Source: Haliclona indistincta (lineage: Eukaryota > Porifera > Demospongiae > Haplosclerida > Chalinidae). Taken from it: a stretch of DNA of 64,000 bases. Below, one piece after another: positions 33,276 to 43,849 of this stretch. Under the pieces are notes generated by a model. It made no database searches. It was not told the DNA's origin and saw only the letters and a program-made list of their open reading frames with translations. The stretch spans positions 12,231,086-12,295,085 of the forward strand of contig OZ024785.1 in assembly GCA_964017065.1 (NCBI GenBank), written 5' to 3'. The position numbers were made by a program, and so were the translations under genes. Every line of letters starts with the position of its first letter. Position 1 is the stretch's first letter.

Positions 33276-33578
33276 AATGGATAATGGATTGACCTATACT
33301 GTCATGGTACAGTAACAGATGGTAGGATAATGGATCGACCTACAGTACAGTAACAGATGGTAGGATAATGGATCGACCTACAGTACAGTAACAGATGGTA
33401 GGATAATGGATTGACCTACAGTACAGTAACAGATGGTAGGATAATGGATTGATCAACAGTACAATAACAGATGGTAGGATAATGGATCGATCAACAGTAC
33501 AATAACAGATGGTAGGATAATGGATCGACGTAACAGATGGTAGGACAATGGATTGACCTACAGTACAGTAACAGATGG
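33276..33578. repeat. 38-bp minisatellite, about 8 copies (unit 3)
   Basis: It is the same unit as in the other arrays, with one shortened copy near 33,527-33,545. It ends at the second relic fragment. Confidence 0.92.
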
Positions 33579-33908
33579 ATTCTAATACTGTAAAAATATC
33601 ACAATATCCAATTCCACTATCTCAGATAACAATATGACAGCAATCACTCTTACTGAATCGAATAAAGGATCAAGGACATGATAAAATAAATGAGTGTGTT
33701 TATTAATGTGAATATAAATGCGATGTCAGTTTTGTTCTCTCGACAGGCGCCTGTCGCTGTTGCAAATTCTTACATGATTAATCATGTCATAATGTTTCTG
33801 CCACTCCATACGAGTTTGTAAGACCAGTTGGTTTACCTATGTCAATGACCCTCAATGTATAACAGGCACCATCAATTGTCCTTTGACTACATCAAACTAG
33901 TAGCACCA
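33579..33908 (+). pseudogene. Relic of a beta-helix gene, second part (unit 3)
   Basis: It shows the same internal deletion and the same stop after LHD as the relics at 9725 and 23248, with additional small deletions. Confidence 0.82.
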
Positions 33909-33980
33909 GATCGTCCAATAGAGAAGGTACCAGCTGGTCTTAGCCCATGCCCCTTGCTAACGTGTCAGTTGTAGTTTGTA

Positions 33981-35157
33981 TACAGGGGATTGCAAGTTGC
34001 TTGACCAGATTCCTGTTGTACATGACCACACCACCTAGTGTAGTTAACAATAGTCCATCCTCCTGCTATGTTCAGAGCAAACATTTCAATTTTAAACCAT
34101 ATTTGTGCGTTACGTAGCTACACACAGCGTGACGATTGAATTGAATCTCTGAAATTGAATAATTAAATTGTATGAATGACAGATGATAAAACAGCATGAG
34201 TACAAAAAAACAAACAGTACAGTTTATGATTGAGTTATTGTTTGTGTACATGTATTATGCTATATACAAATGTCTGTACTTATTCAAAATCTTTTGTCAA
34301 GTTGCCTTGTCATGATCAGGTTAGACTGCGAAGGACTCTTTTATCTTGCAACCCTGTAGAGAGAAAAAATAATGTTAATAAGTTCCTTACAATAACAACA
34401 ATGAGGCAAAAGAAAGTAGTTGTGTGCGAGAAAACAAATATTATTTTGATGAAAACAGGGTTTTAGATGTGTGATATAAAAACAAAGGATTTCTATGAGA
34501 GACAGAAACAGAGAACAGAAGAAAAGGGTGTTTTGCTATGAGACACAAGAACAGAGTGTTTAGCTAAAGACACAAGAACAGAACGTTAAGCTATGAGACA
34601 CAAGAACAGAGTGTTTAGCTACGAGACACAAGCACAGAGTGTACATAGTGTTTAGCTAGAGACACAAGCAACTTGATTCACAACACACATGCAATCTTCT
34701 CTGTACACTCTGTGCTTGTGTCTCGTAGCTAAACATTCTGTTCTTGTGTCTCATAGCTAAACACTCTGTACACTCTGTGCTTGTGTCTCGTAGCTAAACA
34801 TTCTGTTGTTGTGTCTCGTAGCTAAACACTCTGTACTCTCTGTGCTTGTGTCTCAAAATAATAGGTACAGCCCTCTGTTATTGTTGTTGTTGGTGTAAAA
34901 TTATAAAGCCTTCTTGCTGTGTGCCTAAGAGGTCCCATTTCCCTTTCCTTGTTGTGGTATATTGTTGTGGTGCTGTTCTTGTGTATCATAGTTTTTGCTG
35001 CTTTCTTGTCTTGAAACACTTCATCTTGATCATTAACTTTCATGTGCATGCTAGCGCATGCACACACCACGCTTTCTGTTCAATTAGTGTACAGAAACAC
35101 GCTATGCACATGCGCTAGAAGAAAATTGTTTTGTCAAGCAACCTGCAATCCCCTGTA
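33981..35157. mobile_element. MITE (unit 3 copy) carrying about 1 kb of inserted DNA
   Basis: The left arm TACAGGGGATTGCAAGTTGC (33981) and the right arm ending CAATCCCCTGTA (35157) are those of the 145-bp MITE at 10121. About 1,040 bases (roughly 34,007-35,048), absent from the other two copies, separate them. The inserted part holds the inverted minisatellite at 34540-34854. Confidence 0.7.
34540..34854. repeat. Minisatellite in two opposite orientations
   Basis: Units of about 28-35 bp (GAGACACAAGAACAGAGTGT followed by TTAGCTAC) run forward to about 34,670. They are then repeated as reverse complements (TAGCTAAACACTCTGT, CTTGTGTCTC) from about 34,695 to 34,854. The two halves could pair over about 150 bp. 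Confidence 0.85.
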
Positions 35158-35468
35158 TAGTTATGAGCAAGTTAAGCAAGTTACGCCTGCAAGTGCTTAT
35201 GATGTAAATTACTTTGAAATACTTTCAAGTACATTCAGAATTTTAAGTAAAAGTACAAATACATTCTATTAATGAAAAAGTACTTAAGTGCAAGTACAAG
35301 AACAAGTATATTCCATTACTGAAAAAAGGACTTAAGCACTTGACTCCAACCCTGGTAGTGCATGCACAATACTAACTACTTTTTGTTTCCAGTGAAGCTT
35401 CACCTTCAAGAGCCCTTCTTTTATATATCATTTCGTTCATCAGTTGATGGTTCACACTCTGGAGCACC

Positions 35469-38400
35469 ATGGCAGCACTACCTGTGTTGCTGTTCTTGCT
35501 GGTTGGACCTCTAAATATGATCACAGCTAATGATATCTACTATGTCACAGCTAACAATTCTGATAAATCTTGTCCTCCTCACCAAATGTGCCACAACCTC
35601 TCCTACTATGTCTCCCAGCCTAACTCTTACTTTACCAGTAACACTACCATCATATTTTTAGAAGGAGAACACAGCTTTAACACCAATAAAATTGTTATCT
35701 CTGAAGTACACAACCTGACTCTGAAGGGACAAGGTCAGTGGCCGATAACAGGAGCTGAAGAGACTGTGATGCAGTCTACTGTCATTATTAGCTGTGGCAC
35801 AGAAGGAGGAGGTTTCTATTTTGATAAATCTCATAACATCACTGTTGAAGGTCTTACTGTTGTTAACTGCAAAGGATATAACTATTCGGTGTTTAACTTT
35901 TGGACAGTCAAAAGTCTTAATTTTCGAATGAATTCAATCCAAAACATGTCGGGATATGGTATATTCACTCATAATTGTCAAGATACTATTATCACCAACT
36001 GTTCCTTCTATCATGGAATAGGAGGCGAAGTAGGAATTAGATACAGAGATTATAACAGTGACAATAATCCAACTCTAGAGCTGTCTTATTCCAACATGAC
36101 CAAGTGCAACAACGATTACGGGGGAGGTGGTATATCTTTACGAGTACAGACATATTATACCCATTCTCTAATTATAAAACTGCTGTTTAGGCATTTGGTA
36201 TTAACACAAAACAAAGGATTAATTGGTGGAGGCTTGTATGCTGATTTGAATGGCGATGGCAATGGCAAAGTGACACTCATCATCAGCAATTCTGTTTTCT
36301 CTCGTGGATCTGCAATGCATGCTGGGGGTGGAATTTGCTTTGATGAGATAACTATCCCTTCTAATATTACAATTGAAAACACAACATTAATGGAAAACAA
36401 AGCGCCTGATACCAGTGAAATGCATCTAGGCTTCCGTATATATTCTCATATGCTGGTTTTACTAACTTTTCTTAGCTCAACCATTATACACACTGAGACT
36501 TCTTCGGACTATGGTGTTCTGGTCAGTAGCTTCAGTGGTAATGTAACACTCATCGATACTAACATGACATTTGCTAAACTAAATCTGGCAGGCTTTTTGA
36601 TGAGAGGAATTTCATCTTTTAATCCTGGAAAGTTTAAAATGATTGGTTGCCAGATTGAGGGATGTCAAAATGCACCTAATATTCTGCAAATAGTTCAAAC
36701 AGAAACTCTCATTGCAAACAGCAGGTTTTTCAACAACACAAGTAAAGGAGCACATAATAAATCGGTCATCGAATTCTACCAATGTAAAGATATCACAATA
36801 TTAAATGCTACGATCTCAGATAACAATATGACAGGGATCACTCTTATTGAATCCAATTTAAGGTTCAGTGGACTCAATGTGATACAAAAGAACAGAAACA
36901 CAGAGGGAGCTGGTATATATCTTCAAAGTGCCCTGAGTCATATCATAGTTGACGGAAAGTTAATGCTTTACAACAACACTGCTGATAAACAAGGTGGAGC
37001 AATTCTTGTAATGAAATCAACAGTGAATGATTTGAAATCTCAATGTACTTTTAATTTTGTTGAAAAGTCTAGCTTGGTGATCCTCTCTGGAAATAGGGCT
37101 GGAAAAGGAGGAAGTGATATCTATGGTGCCATAATGAACAATTGCTATAGTTATGATAAAGTCTTTATTCCACATGTAGGACAACCTAATGAAACCTCTT
37201 GGTACTTTAATACGCCACTAAAAAACAACTTTCGCTTCAGTAACACTGACAAACTCTCCTCCATGTCCTCTGACCCCATCATGATCTGTTTCTGCAATAC
37301 TAGCAGCAATTTACCAGACTGTTCTGATAGGACCCAGCATATACAAGCATATCCAGGAGTAGAGTATCTATGGTTTAACACATCAATAGCAACAGTAGGA
37401 TACTATGGTGGTACAAGTCCTGGTGTTGTGCAGGTCAGTGCTCAGCATGCAATAATAGTTCGAACCTATGGCCAAACTGAGACCACTAACTGTTTTCAGC
37501 TTCATAATCTTCTGCAAAAAAATCCAACCACAAAAGTAGCATTGGTAGATATAGAATTAAAAGATGTAAATAATGAAATGCATGTGTCTATTAAAGTGGA
37601 TATGAAATGTCCTATCGGCTTTGTTCTCTCAACCGGAGCTTGTCATTGTGACAAATTATTACAGAATAATCATGTCGAATGTACAATTTCTGCCACTCCG
37701 TACAAGTTTGTAGGACCAGGTAACAGTTGGTTTACCTATTTCAATGACACTCAATGTATAACAGGTACCATCAATTGTCCTTATGACTACTGCAATCGAT
37801 TCAATGTCTCGTTTGACATCATGGCACCAGATCGACAGTGTGTTGCCAATAGAGGAGGTACGCTTTGTGGACGATGCCAGTCACACCTTAGCATCATGCT
37901 AGGATCTAACCGCTGTGGTGCTTGCTCTAACTGGTATCTATTCTTATTGCCAGTATTTATCCTCGCTGGCATAGTGTTGGTGAGTGTGTTGATGCACCTT
38001 AACTTTAGTGTCTCTGTTGGAACTATCAATGGACTACTGTTCTATGCTAATATAGTGAAGCTCAATGAAGCATTTTTCTTCCCAAATGGTAGTGTTCCCA
38101 TCGTGAGTCAGTTCATTTCATGGCTGAACCTTGACCTGGGTATCGAAGTGTGCTTGTTTGATGGACTGGATGGCTACTGGAACACATGGTTACAATTTGC
38201 TTTTCCAGCTTACCTGTTCCTGCTCATGGGTGGCATTGTCATCGGCTGTCATTATTCTGTGTGGCTTTGCAGGTTGTGTGGCTCTCATACTGTCCCAGCA
38301 CTAGCTACACTGTTTCTAATGTCTTACACTAAACTTCTACTCACAGTCACTAATGCTCTTTCCATGACTCGGCTGCCATGCAATGACAGTATACTGACAG

Positions 38401-39194
38401 TGTGGAGCATAGATGGTAACATTGAGTATGGCAGTATTAAGCACCTCATTCTGGTAGTCATCTCTTGTGGTGTCCTGGTTATTGGACTTGCTTATCCTGT
38501 TTTAGTGTTGTGTGCTCCTCTGCTGGAGAGATACAGTAACAAGTGTATCCCAAACAAGTTGAATCTTGTGGCAAAATTCAAGCCACTGTTAGATGCTTAT
38601 GGAGGACCTTACAAAGACAAGTATCGATTCTGGACAGGAGTGACACTGATGGTGCGACTGGTTCTCACTGTGACATTTTCCTTTACTGTAGGAAGACTGG
38701 TTATCATCAATGCTTTCATCATCATTACTGTTGTTGTGGGCATTCTTACTTTCACGGCTAAAGGTGTTTATAAGAAATTTTATATGAGTTTGCTTGAAGC
38801 CTTCTATCTTATCAACATATTTGTATTGAGCACTGTGAGTTTGGCTATTGCTTCTCTTGGATCAAGGAATTATCAAATAGCTACTATCATCTCTGTTAGT
38901 TTATCATTGATGGCTTGTTTAGCAACTATGGCAATGCATCTCTGGTATAACTTCATTGTTAAAAAGATAAAGAATTGGATAGCGAAAACAAGGTCTTCAA
39001 ATGATATGTCAGAATCTATTCGGTCTCAAAGAGCAGTCGAAAATGACAGTCGTCCACCAGTATCTCCTCCATCAGTTGTATATGGCTCATTCCGAGGACA
39101 GCATCGGTTTTTACTGATGTTACCTAATCAAGGCAGTCATCAAGACTCTCCATCTGATTTAATGGCAAGGGAACCACTACTATTCGATGATTGA
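35469..39194 (+). CDS. Beta-helix ectodomain multipass membrane protein, copy C (1,241 aa)
   Basis: Third tandem paralog with the same architecture: signal peptide (MAALPVLLFLLVGPLNMITA), beta-helix ectodomain with many Asn glycosylation sites, cysteine-rich segment (LCGRCQSHLS), eight or nine membrane helices, and a short tail with PPVSPPSVVYGSF. Its ectodomain has its own insertions and substitutions (YHGIGGEVGIRYRD, SLRVQTYYTHSLII, YLWFNTS). The membrane region is almost identical to copies A and B. Unlike them, no AATAAA is present at the corresponding place: sequence around 39,245 reads CATTATTTTTTCTGC. It is followed after 150 bases by GPCR copy 2. Function is unknown. Confidence 0.85.
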   Translation: MAALPVLLFLLVGPLNMITANDIYYVTANNSDKSCPPHQMCHNLSYYVSQPNSYFTSNTTIIFLEGEHSFNTNKIVISEVHNLTLKGQGQWPITGAEETVMQSTVIISCGTEGGGFYFDKSHNITVEGLTVVNCKGYNYSVFNFWTVKSLNFRMNSIQNMSGYGIFTHNCQDTIITNCSFYHGIGGEVGIRYRDYNSDNNPTLELSYSNMTKCNNDYGGGGISLRVQTYYTHSLIIKLLFRHLVLTQNKGLIGGGLYADLNGDGNGKVTLIISNSVFSRGSAMHAGGGICFDEITIPSNITIENTTLMENKAPDTSEMHLGFRIYSHMLVLLTFLSSTIIHTETSSDYGVLVSSFSGNVTLIDTNMTFAKLNLAGFLMRGISSFNPGKFKMIGCQIEGCQNAPNILQIVQTETLIANSRFFNNTSKGAHNKSVIEFYQCKDITILNATISDNNMTGITLIESNLRFSGLNVIQKNRNTEGAGIYLQSALSHIIVDGKLMLYNNTADKQGGAILVMKSTVNDLKSQCTFNFVEKSSLVILSGNRAGKGGSDIYGAIMNNCYSYDKVFIPHVGQPNETSWYFNTPLKNNFRFSNTDKLSSMSSDPIMICFCNTSSNLPDCSDRTQHIQAYPGVEYLWFNTSIATVGYYGGTSPGVVQVSAQHAIIVRTYGQTETTNCFQLHNLLQKNPTTKVALVDIELKDVNNEMHVSIKVDMKCPIGFVLSTGACHCDKLLQNNHVECTISATPYKFVGPGNSWFTYFNDTQCITGTINCPYDYCNRFNVSFDIMAPDRQCVANRGGTLCGRCQSHLSIMLGSNRCGACSNWYLFLLPVFILAGIVLVSVLMHLNFSVSVGTINGLLFYANIVKLNEAFFFPNGSVPIVSQFISWLNLDLGIEVCLFDGLDGYWNTWLQFAFPAYLFLLMGGIVIGCHYSVWLCRLCGSHTVPALATLFLMSYTKLLLTVTNALSMTRLPCNDSILTVWSIDGNIEYGSIKHLILVVISCGVLVIGLAYPVLVLCAPLLERYSNKCIPNKLNLVAKFKPLLDAYGGPYKDKYRFWTGVTLMVRLVLTVTFSFTVGRLVIINAFIIITVVVGILTFTAKGVYKKFYMSLLEAFYLINIFVLSTVSLAIASLGSRNYQIATIISVSLSLMACLATMAMHLWYNFIVKKIKNWIAKTRSSNDMSESIRSQRAVENDSRPPVSPPSVVYGSFRGQHRFLLMLPNQGSHQDSPSDLMAREPLLFDD

Positions 39195-39342
39195 CACTAT
39201 GTGCATTGCATGCAGTTAGTTCTGTACAATTTTCATACTTGTTCATTATTTTTTCTGCTTGTTGTCAAATTTTTACATGAAAGGCGTTAGCCTAGTCCGC
39301 TTCAATTTTCACACTTAGCCTTCAGTTCCTCAGTCACCGATC

Positions 39343-42300
39343 ATGGATCTACTGCAGTTCTTTCTTGTGTATGGAGTTCTAGTCTCGCTTTCAAACGGAT
39401 GTGCTCTGGAGATACCGCAACTGATGACGATCGAGGCACTCCTCGGTAGCGCCAACGTCAGCAACCTGCGCTACACATGTCTCTTCCATAGATCTAGTTC
39501 ACGATACAGCGAGTTTGTGTTCGCTGCCAACGTCACTGTCTCTGTGCAGCAGCCTCGTGTAGTGCTCGTGCAACTAGTCTGCTCTAACAACGACTGGAAA
39601 GTGGAAGAAATGGCGATTGCTAACATAGCGAAGACTTTTCCAACCCGAGGGGAATGCATGGCTTGTACTAACATGATTAGTACGTGTGAAGGTAGACAAT
39701 ACTAAATCATCAACTGAGATTATACAAGCTATTTTCTTAGGTGAGTGCTGGGATGGAGCTTATTTGACCACTTTTCCAAGCAGTGCAAGCAACGGTTCAA
39801 ACATAACGTGTGGTGAGTCAGTGAAGATGAGTGACATACTGTATTGAGTCTGATTTTATTCTAGAAAAGACTTACATGACTCCAATACTATACACTGGTG
39901 TAATTGTGTCAACTGTCTGCCTAGTGATATTGATCATCTTCTGTACATATCTCTGTGTCAGGTGAGCTACAGCAGGTGCTGTTGTGTGGTCTAGCTATTG
40001 TTGTAGATACATTATAATATCATTGTTCCTGCCAAGTTTGGTTTGGTATACTGTTACTGACTCTTGTAGTCTCAAATAACTTTTTAGCTGGCAGTAACCC
40101 CATCTGTGCAGAAACTCAACAGTATTGAATTCACTCATACATAAAATTCACACACTCAACATTGAATTCACACATGTGCTGTCTGTTAGCGCTTCCTATT
40201 GTCACAGTCTTATCTTATTCAACAATTTTACTTGAGATGATTTCAAGAAACCCTGAACACAGCATACACTTGTAGCTCCAGGAACACTATAGAAGCCATA
40301 GTGCTATCAACATCTGTCAAAACAGTCATCAAAACAAGAGCATTTGTCAGTCTTTCGAACTGCACAATATTCGTGTGATAATGATTGCCAAGCGAAGTCA
40401 GGCCAATAATCGTGGCTGTACATGGGGTCATGGAGCGTCGTGTGTATCTCAGAATTGTATGTACATTTATGTCACGCTTAAGTAGGCCTCGCAGGATGAC
40501 ACACCTCGTGACAATTCCAGTGTGTAATATCGACTGCAGCAATGACAGAGCAAATGATTTAACAGAGAATCAACTCTGTGCAGAGATGTCAAAAACAGTG
40601 ACAGACTAAACTGAACTGGACGAGAGATGGGCCATTAGGGCTTAAATAAGCGTTTAAACTGAGTGTTTGAATTAAGCGTGATTTCGCCCATACATGTGAT
40701 ACAATGAATGACTTAATGCATGGTCTATAGTGCTTCGAACTTTTAAATGGTGTTAAAAGACAAAACATAACTATTGAGTTACTCAAAAGTTGTTCCAGAC
40801 CGTGAAATATACACTAAGCTGATGAAAAAGACATATTAAATTTTGTTGATAAATTTTAGATCCAGCAAGACAAATAAAGGGATATTTTTAATACAACTAC
40901 CAGCACCGTTTAAATTACAGCTTTGATTTTTACAACACATAAACGTATGCTACATTTGTATTTGTCTATTACATGCTGAGCTCCATTGGTCACCCGATTG
41001 TTGATATAGCTCAACCGTTGTGTGTACTTGAATCTATTGGCGTTTTTCCAATTAAACAGCATTTTAACTAACAAAAAAATGTTGAAATTTGAGCCTTAAA
41101 CACTTTTCAAACCTCCAAAACTGAAATAGTTCATTTGCTTTAGTACATAAACCATTATGCAGTAAAAGAAAGCAACCAATTGCAAACAAACTTTTACTGA
41201 AAATTGAACCATTCCTTGTGCTGTATGACAAATGACTATTCTTAACTGCAAATTCCCAAGCCTAAAACGTTTTCTGGTGACGTATGCTAATGACTTCTAC
41301 TTCATAATTATGATCAGCAATGATGTATAAAGTTTCAGACCAGATTTAACAATCATAGCATCTATAATGCTGGTATTAAATCACAGTATGTCCAATTTTT
41401 AAAGTGTCGACCGAAGGTTGCTGTCTCGAATATTTTGAAGGAGAGCATCCAACTGATGAAATAAAGTCAAAAAAAACCTTGACTCTTTAGCTAGAAGCAC
41501 TGTACATATAAAGGGCTGAACCAGTACAGGCACATTAACACTAAAGCATAATGTCATATCGCCCAAACATGTCATTATACACATCAACTTTGCTGATATG
41601 AGGCTTAGTTGTGCTTCGTAATTATACTAATTGAATTTTGTTCCATTTCATAGGAATTCATCTTATAGGCTAATTAGTGTTTTACTCATCAGCTACTTTG
41701 TGGCTCTTATTGGAGTAAATCTCTCATTCATTGGAGCTGTCTACAGCATCTTTATCATTCCACTGTGTGCTACTGTAGCAGCTGTGTTCCATTACTTCCT
41801 ACTTGTTTCTTTACTCTCGTCACTAGCGGAAGTTTTATTCTTGTTCTTGTTGAAAATCGGAAGAGCAAAATGGCTCTACTCACATATATCGATAATTGGC
41901 TGTTGGGGTATGTTCATACACAACAATAATGTTTGAACATGCTTTGAATTTGCTTGAGCATACCTTACTTCCTACTGTATCCAAGCATAGGAACCTATAG
42001 CTTAGTTAGTGTCATATAAGGTTCCTCGTATTTCGTAACAGCTAGGAATTAATATTTTTGGTTCAGGTGTCTACTATGTGTAGACACCTACTAGGTGTCG
42101 TACATATCTTGCAATTGTCACTACAAATTCTTCACGCAGTAAGAAGTATTTATAATTATTATGGGTGGGACTGCTATCTGAGTACAAGGCTAAGCATGCT
42201 AGAAGCTGTAAAGTGTTTCTGTACAGTAAATATAGAAACTTTCGCCACGGTGGAACCTCTACAAGTTAGGAAAGTTCTTTTTGTCAGTTATATGTAGATG

Positions 42301-43350
42301 TGTCCCCCAGGTTCAATCTGTTTTGTATTGTTATGTATAAAACTGTTTCCCAACTTGTCCGTGTACATAACAACACAAGTATTGTTATGTATGATAATAT
42401 AACGGACATCAGCAAATTGTTCGTTATAATAATTATTATGGAAGTGCAGTGGAAGTGTCTGCTATTTGTCCGAGGTTACACTGTACCAATTTTTAAACAC
42501 ACCTCTGCTATGCACAAAAATTAATAATTTATTTTGTTAATGGTATTCGGTAAATAATGTGTTATCTTCTTCAGTCGTACCAGCTATCTTTGTTGCTGCT
42601 TGTATTGGCCCAGACTACACTAACTACACCAGTGGAAGAATGTGAGTATCTATACATAGCTTTATCGACTTTCAGCTATGATGACAGATCTTGTTAAATT
42701 TTAGATGCAGACCAGAAAATATTCCATATTACATGGGAGTGCTTGCACCAATTGCTGTCGTTCCTCCTCTCATTTGGATTATGGTTTTTATCATAATTTG
42801 CTCAAGATACCACGAAGGAAATTCGTTTGAAAATACGCTATCAAATCGATCCATTTTATTACTTTCCATTTGTGCTGTCCTGAATTCCTTGGTGTTTAGT
42901 GTTGCCTGGATATTCGGATTTGAAGCGACATCATCGACTGCAAGGAACTCAACAACAAGAACAGCTCTGATGATCGTGTTCATAATTCTCTCAGCTCTGC
43001 AGGGACTACTGCTTCTAATAATTCTCTGCATAAAAAAATTCACAGACAATAGGAGAACGACTTCTCACAAGAAAGACGATGAAACCATTCCCTTTATCCA
43101 AGATACTGAAGAGCCGGCTAGTCCTACTGATAAACCTCCACAAATAACTCCTCTAATCTCTTCCTCCGGTAGACAACCAAGTAAAAAGAGAATGAATGTA
43201 CTGCCTGCCTCGACTGTTACAAAGTCTACTGTTGAAGAACAGATAAAGCCTAAGACAAAGAGAATGGAAGTCATAACTAATACTCCCGCATTTAAACTCG
43301 TAGAAGAGTCTACAGATGATGATGGCGATGATTTTAGTGATGATGACTAG
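39343..43350 (+). CDS. Adhesion-class (B2) seven-helix receptor, copy 2 (494 aa)
   Basis: Six exons of the same sizes as in copy 1: 39343-39691, 39741-39812, 39865-39961, 41654-41907, 42575-42641 and 42705-43350. Signal peptide, short cysteine ectodomain (TCLFHRSSSRYS ... GECMAC) and seven helices with the adhesion-class landmarks HYFLLVSL (TM3), GCWGV.PAIF (TM4), FGFEA (TM6) and LSALQGLLLL (TM7). Cys in TM3 and in RICRP of ECL2 would form the usual disulfide. There is no GPS site. The tail is complete here and ends in a strongly acidic run (STDDDGDDFSDDD), with Ser/Thr and Lys/Arg stretches before it. It is probably the ancestral form of the pair. The ligand is unknown. Confidence 0.87.
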
Positions 43351-43760
43351 AATTCATAACTTATTCATGAGACTAACTCTGAAGTTCTTTCCAATGATAG
43401 TAATTCAATTGAATTGTATTGTGCACTAAGTAAATGTGTGATAATAGTTGTTAGACTATACAATACACCTTGCATCGTGATCTATAGCGACATGATTTGT
43501 GGTTGTGCGTTGTAGACTAAACATTGCCTCAGCCTGGATGATGCTAGTCATGAGTTATAATTGCTGCTAGTTACGTAGGTGTGAAGCTGAGTGCTAGAAG
43601 CCATAGAAGTAGATTGGTTGTATTTGTGGGTTGTAGCCACATTCAATTAAGCAAAGGAATGCAAGTCTTTGGTTCAGAGTGTTCATCCTGTTTGATACAG
43701 ACTGGTTTCCTTTGTCTGGCGTGCATTCATTCATCATAATATGGTGTGACTGTGTCTGGC

Positions 43761-43768
43761 TATAAAAG
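43761..43768 (+). promoter_or_regulatory. TATA box of the EGF-receptor-like gene
   Basis: TATAAAAG lies 89 bases before the ATG at 43850. A start site near 43,790 would leave a leader of about 60 bases. The rest of 43,351-43,849 shows no gene. Confidence 0.65.
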
Positions 43769-43849
43769 TGCCGTGCCAACCTTGAGAACAGCATACTATA
43801 CGTCAACAAAGACTTCTCGAATTCTAAAGTTATATACCGTGTGAATCAG

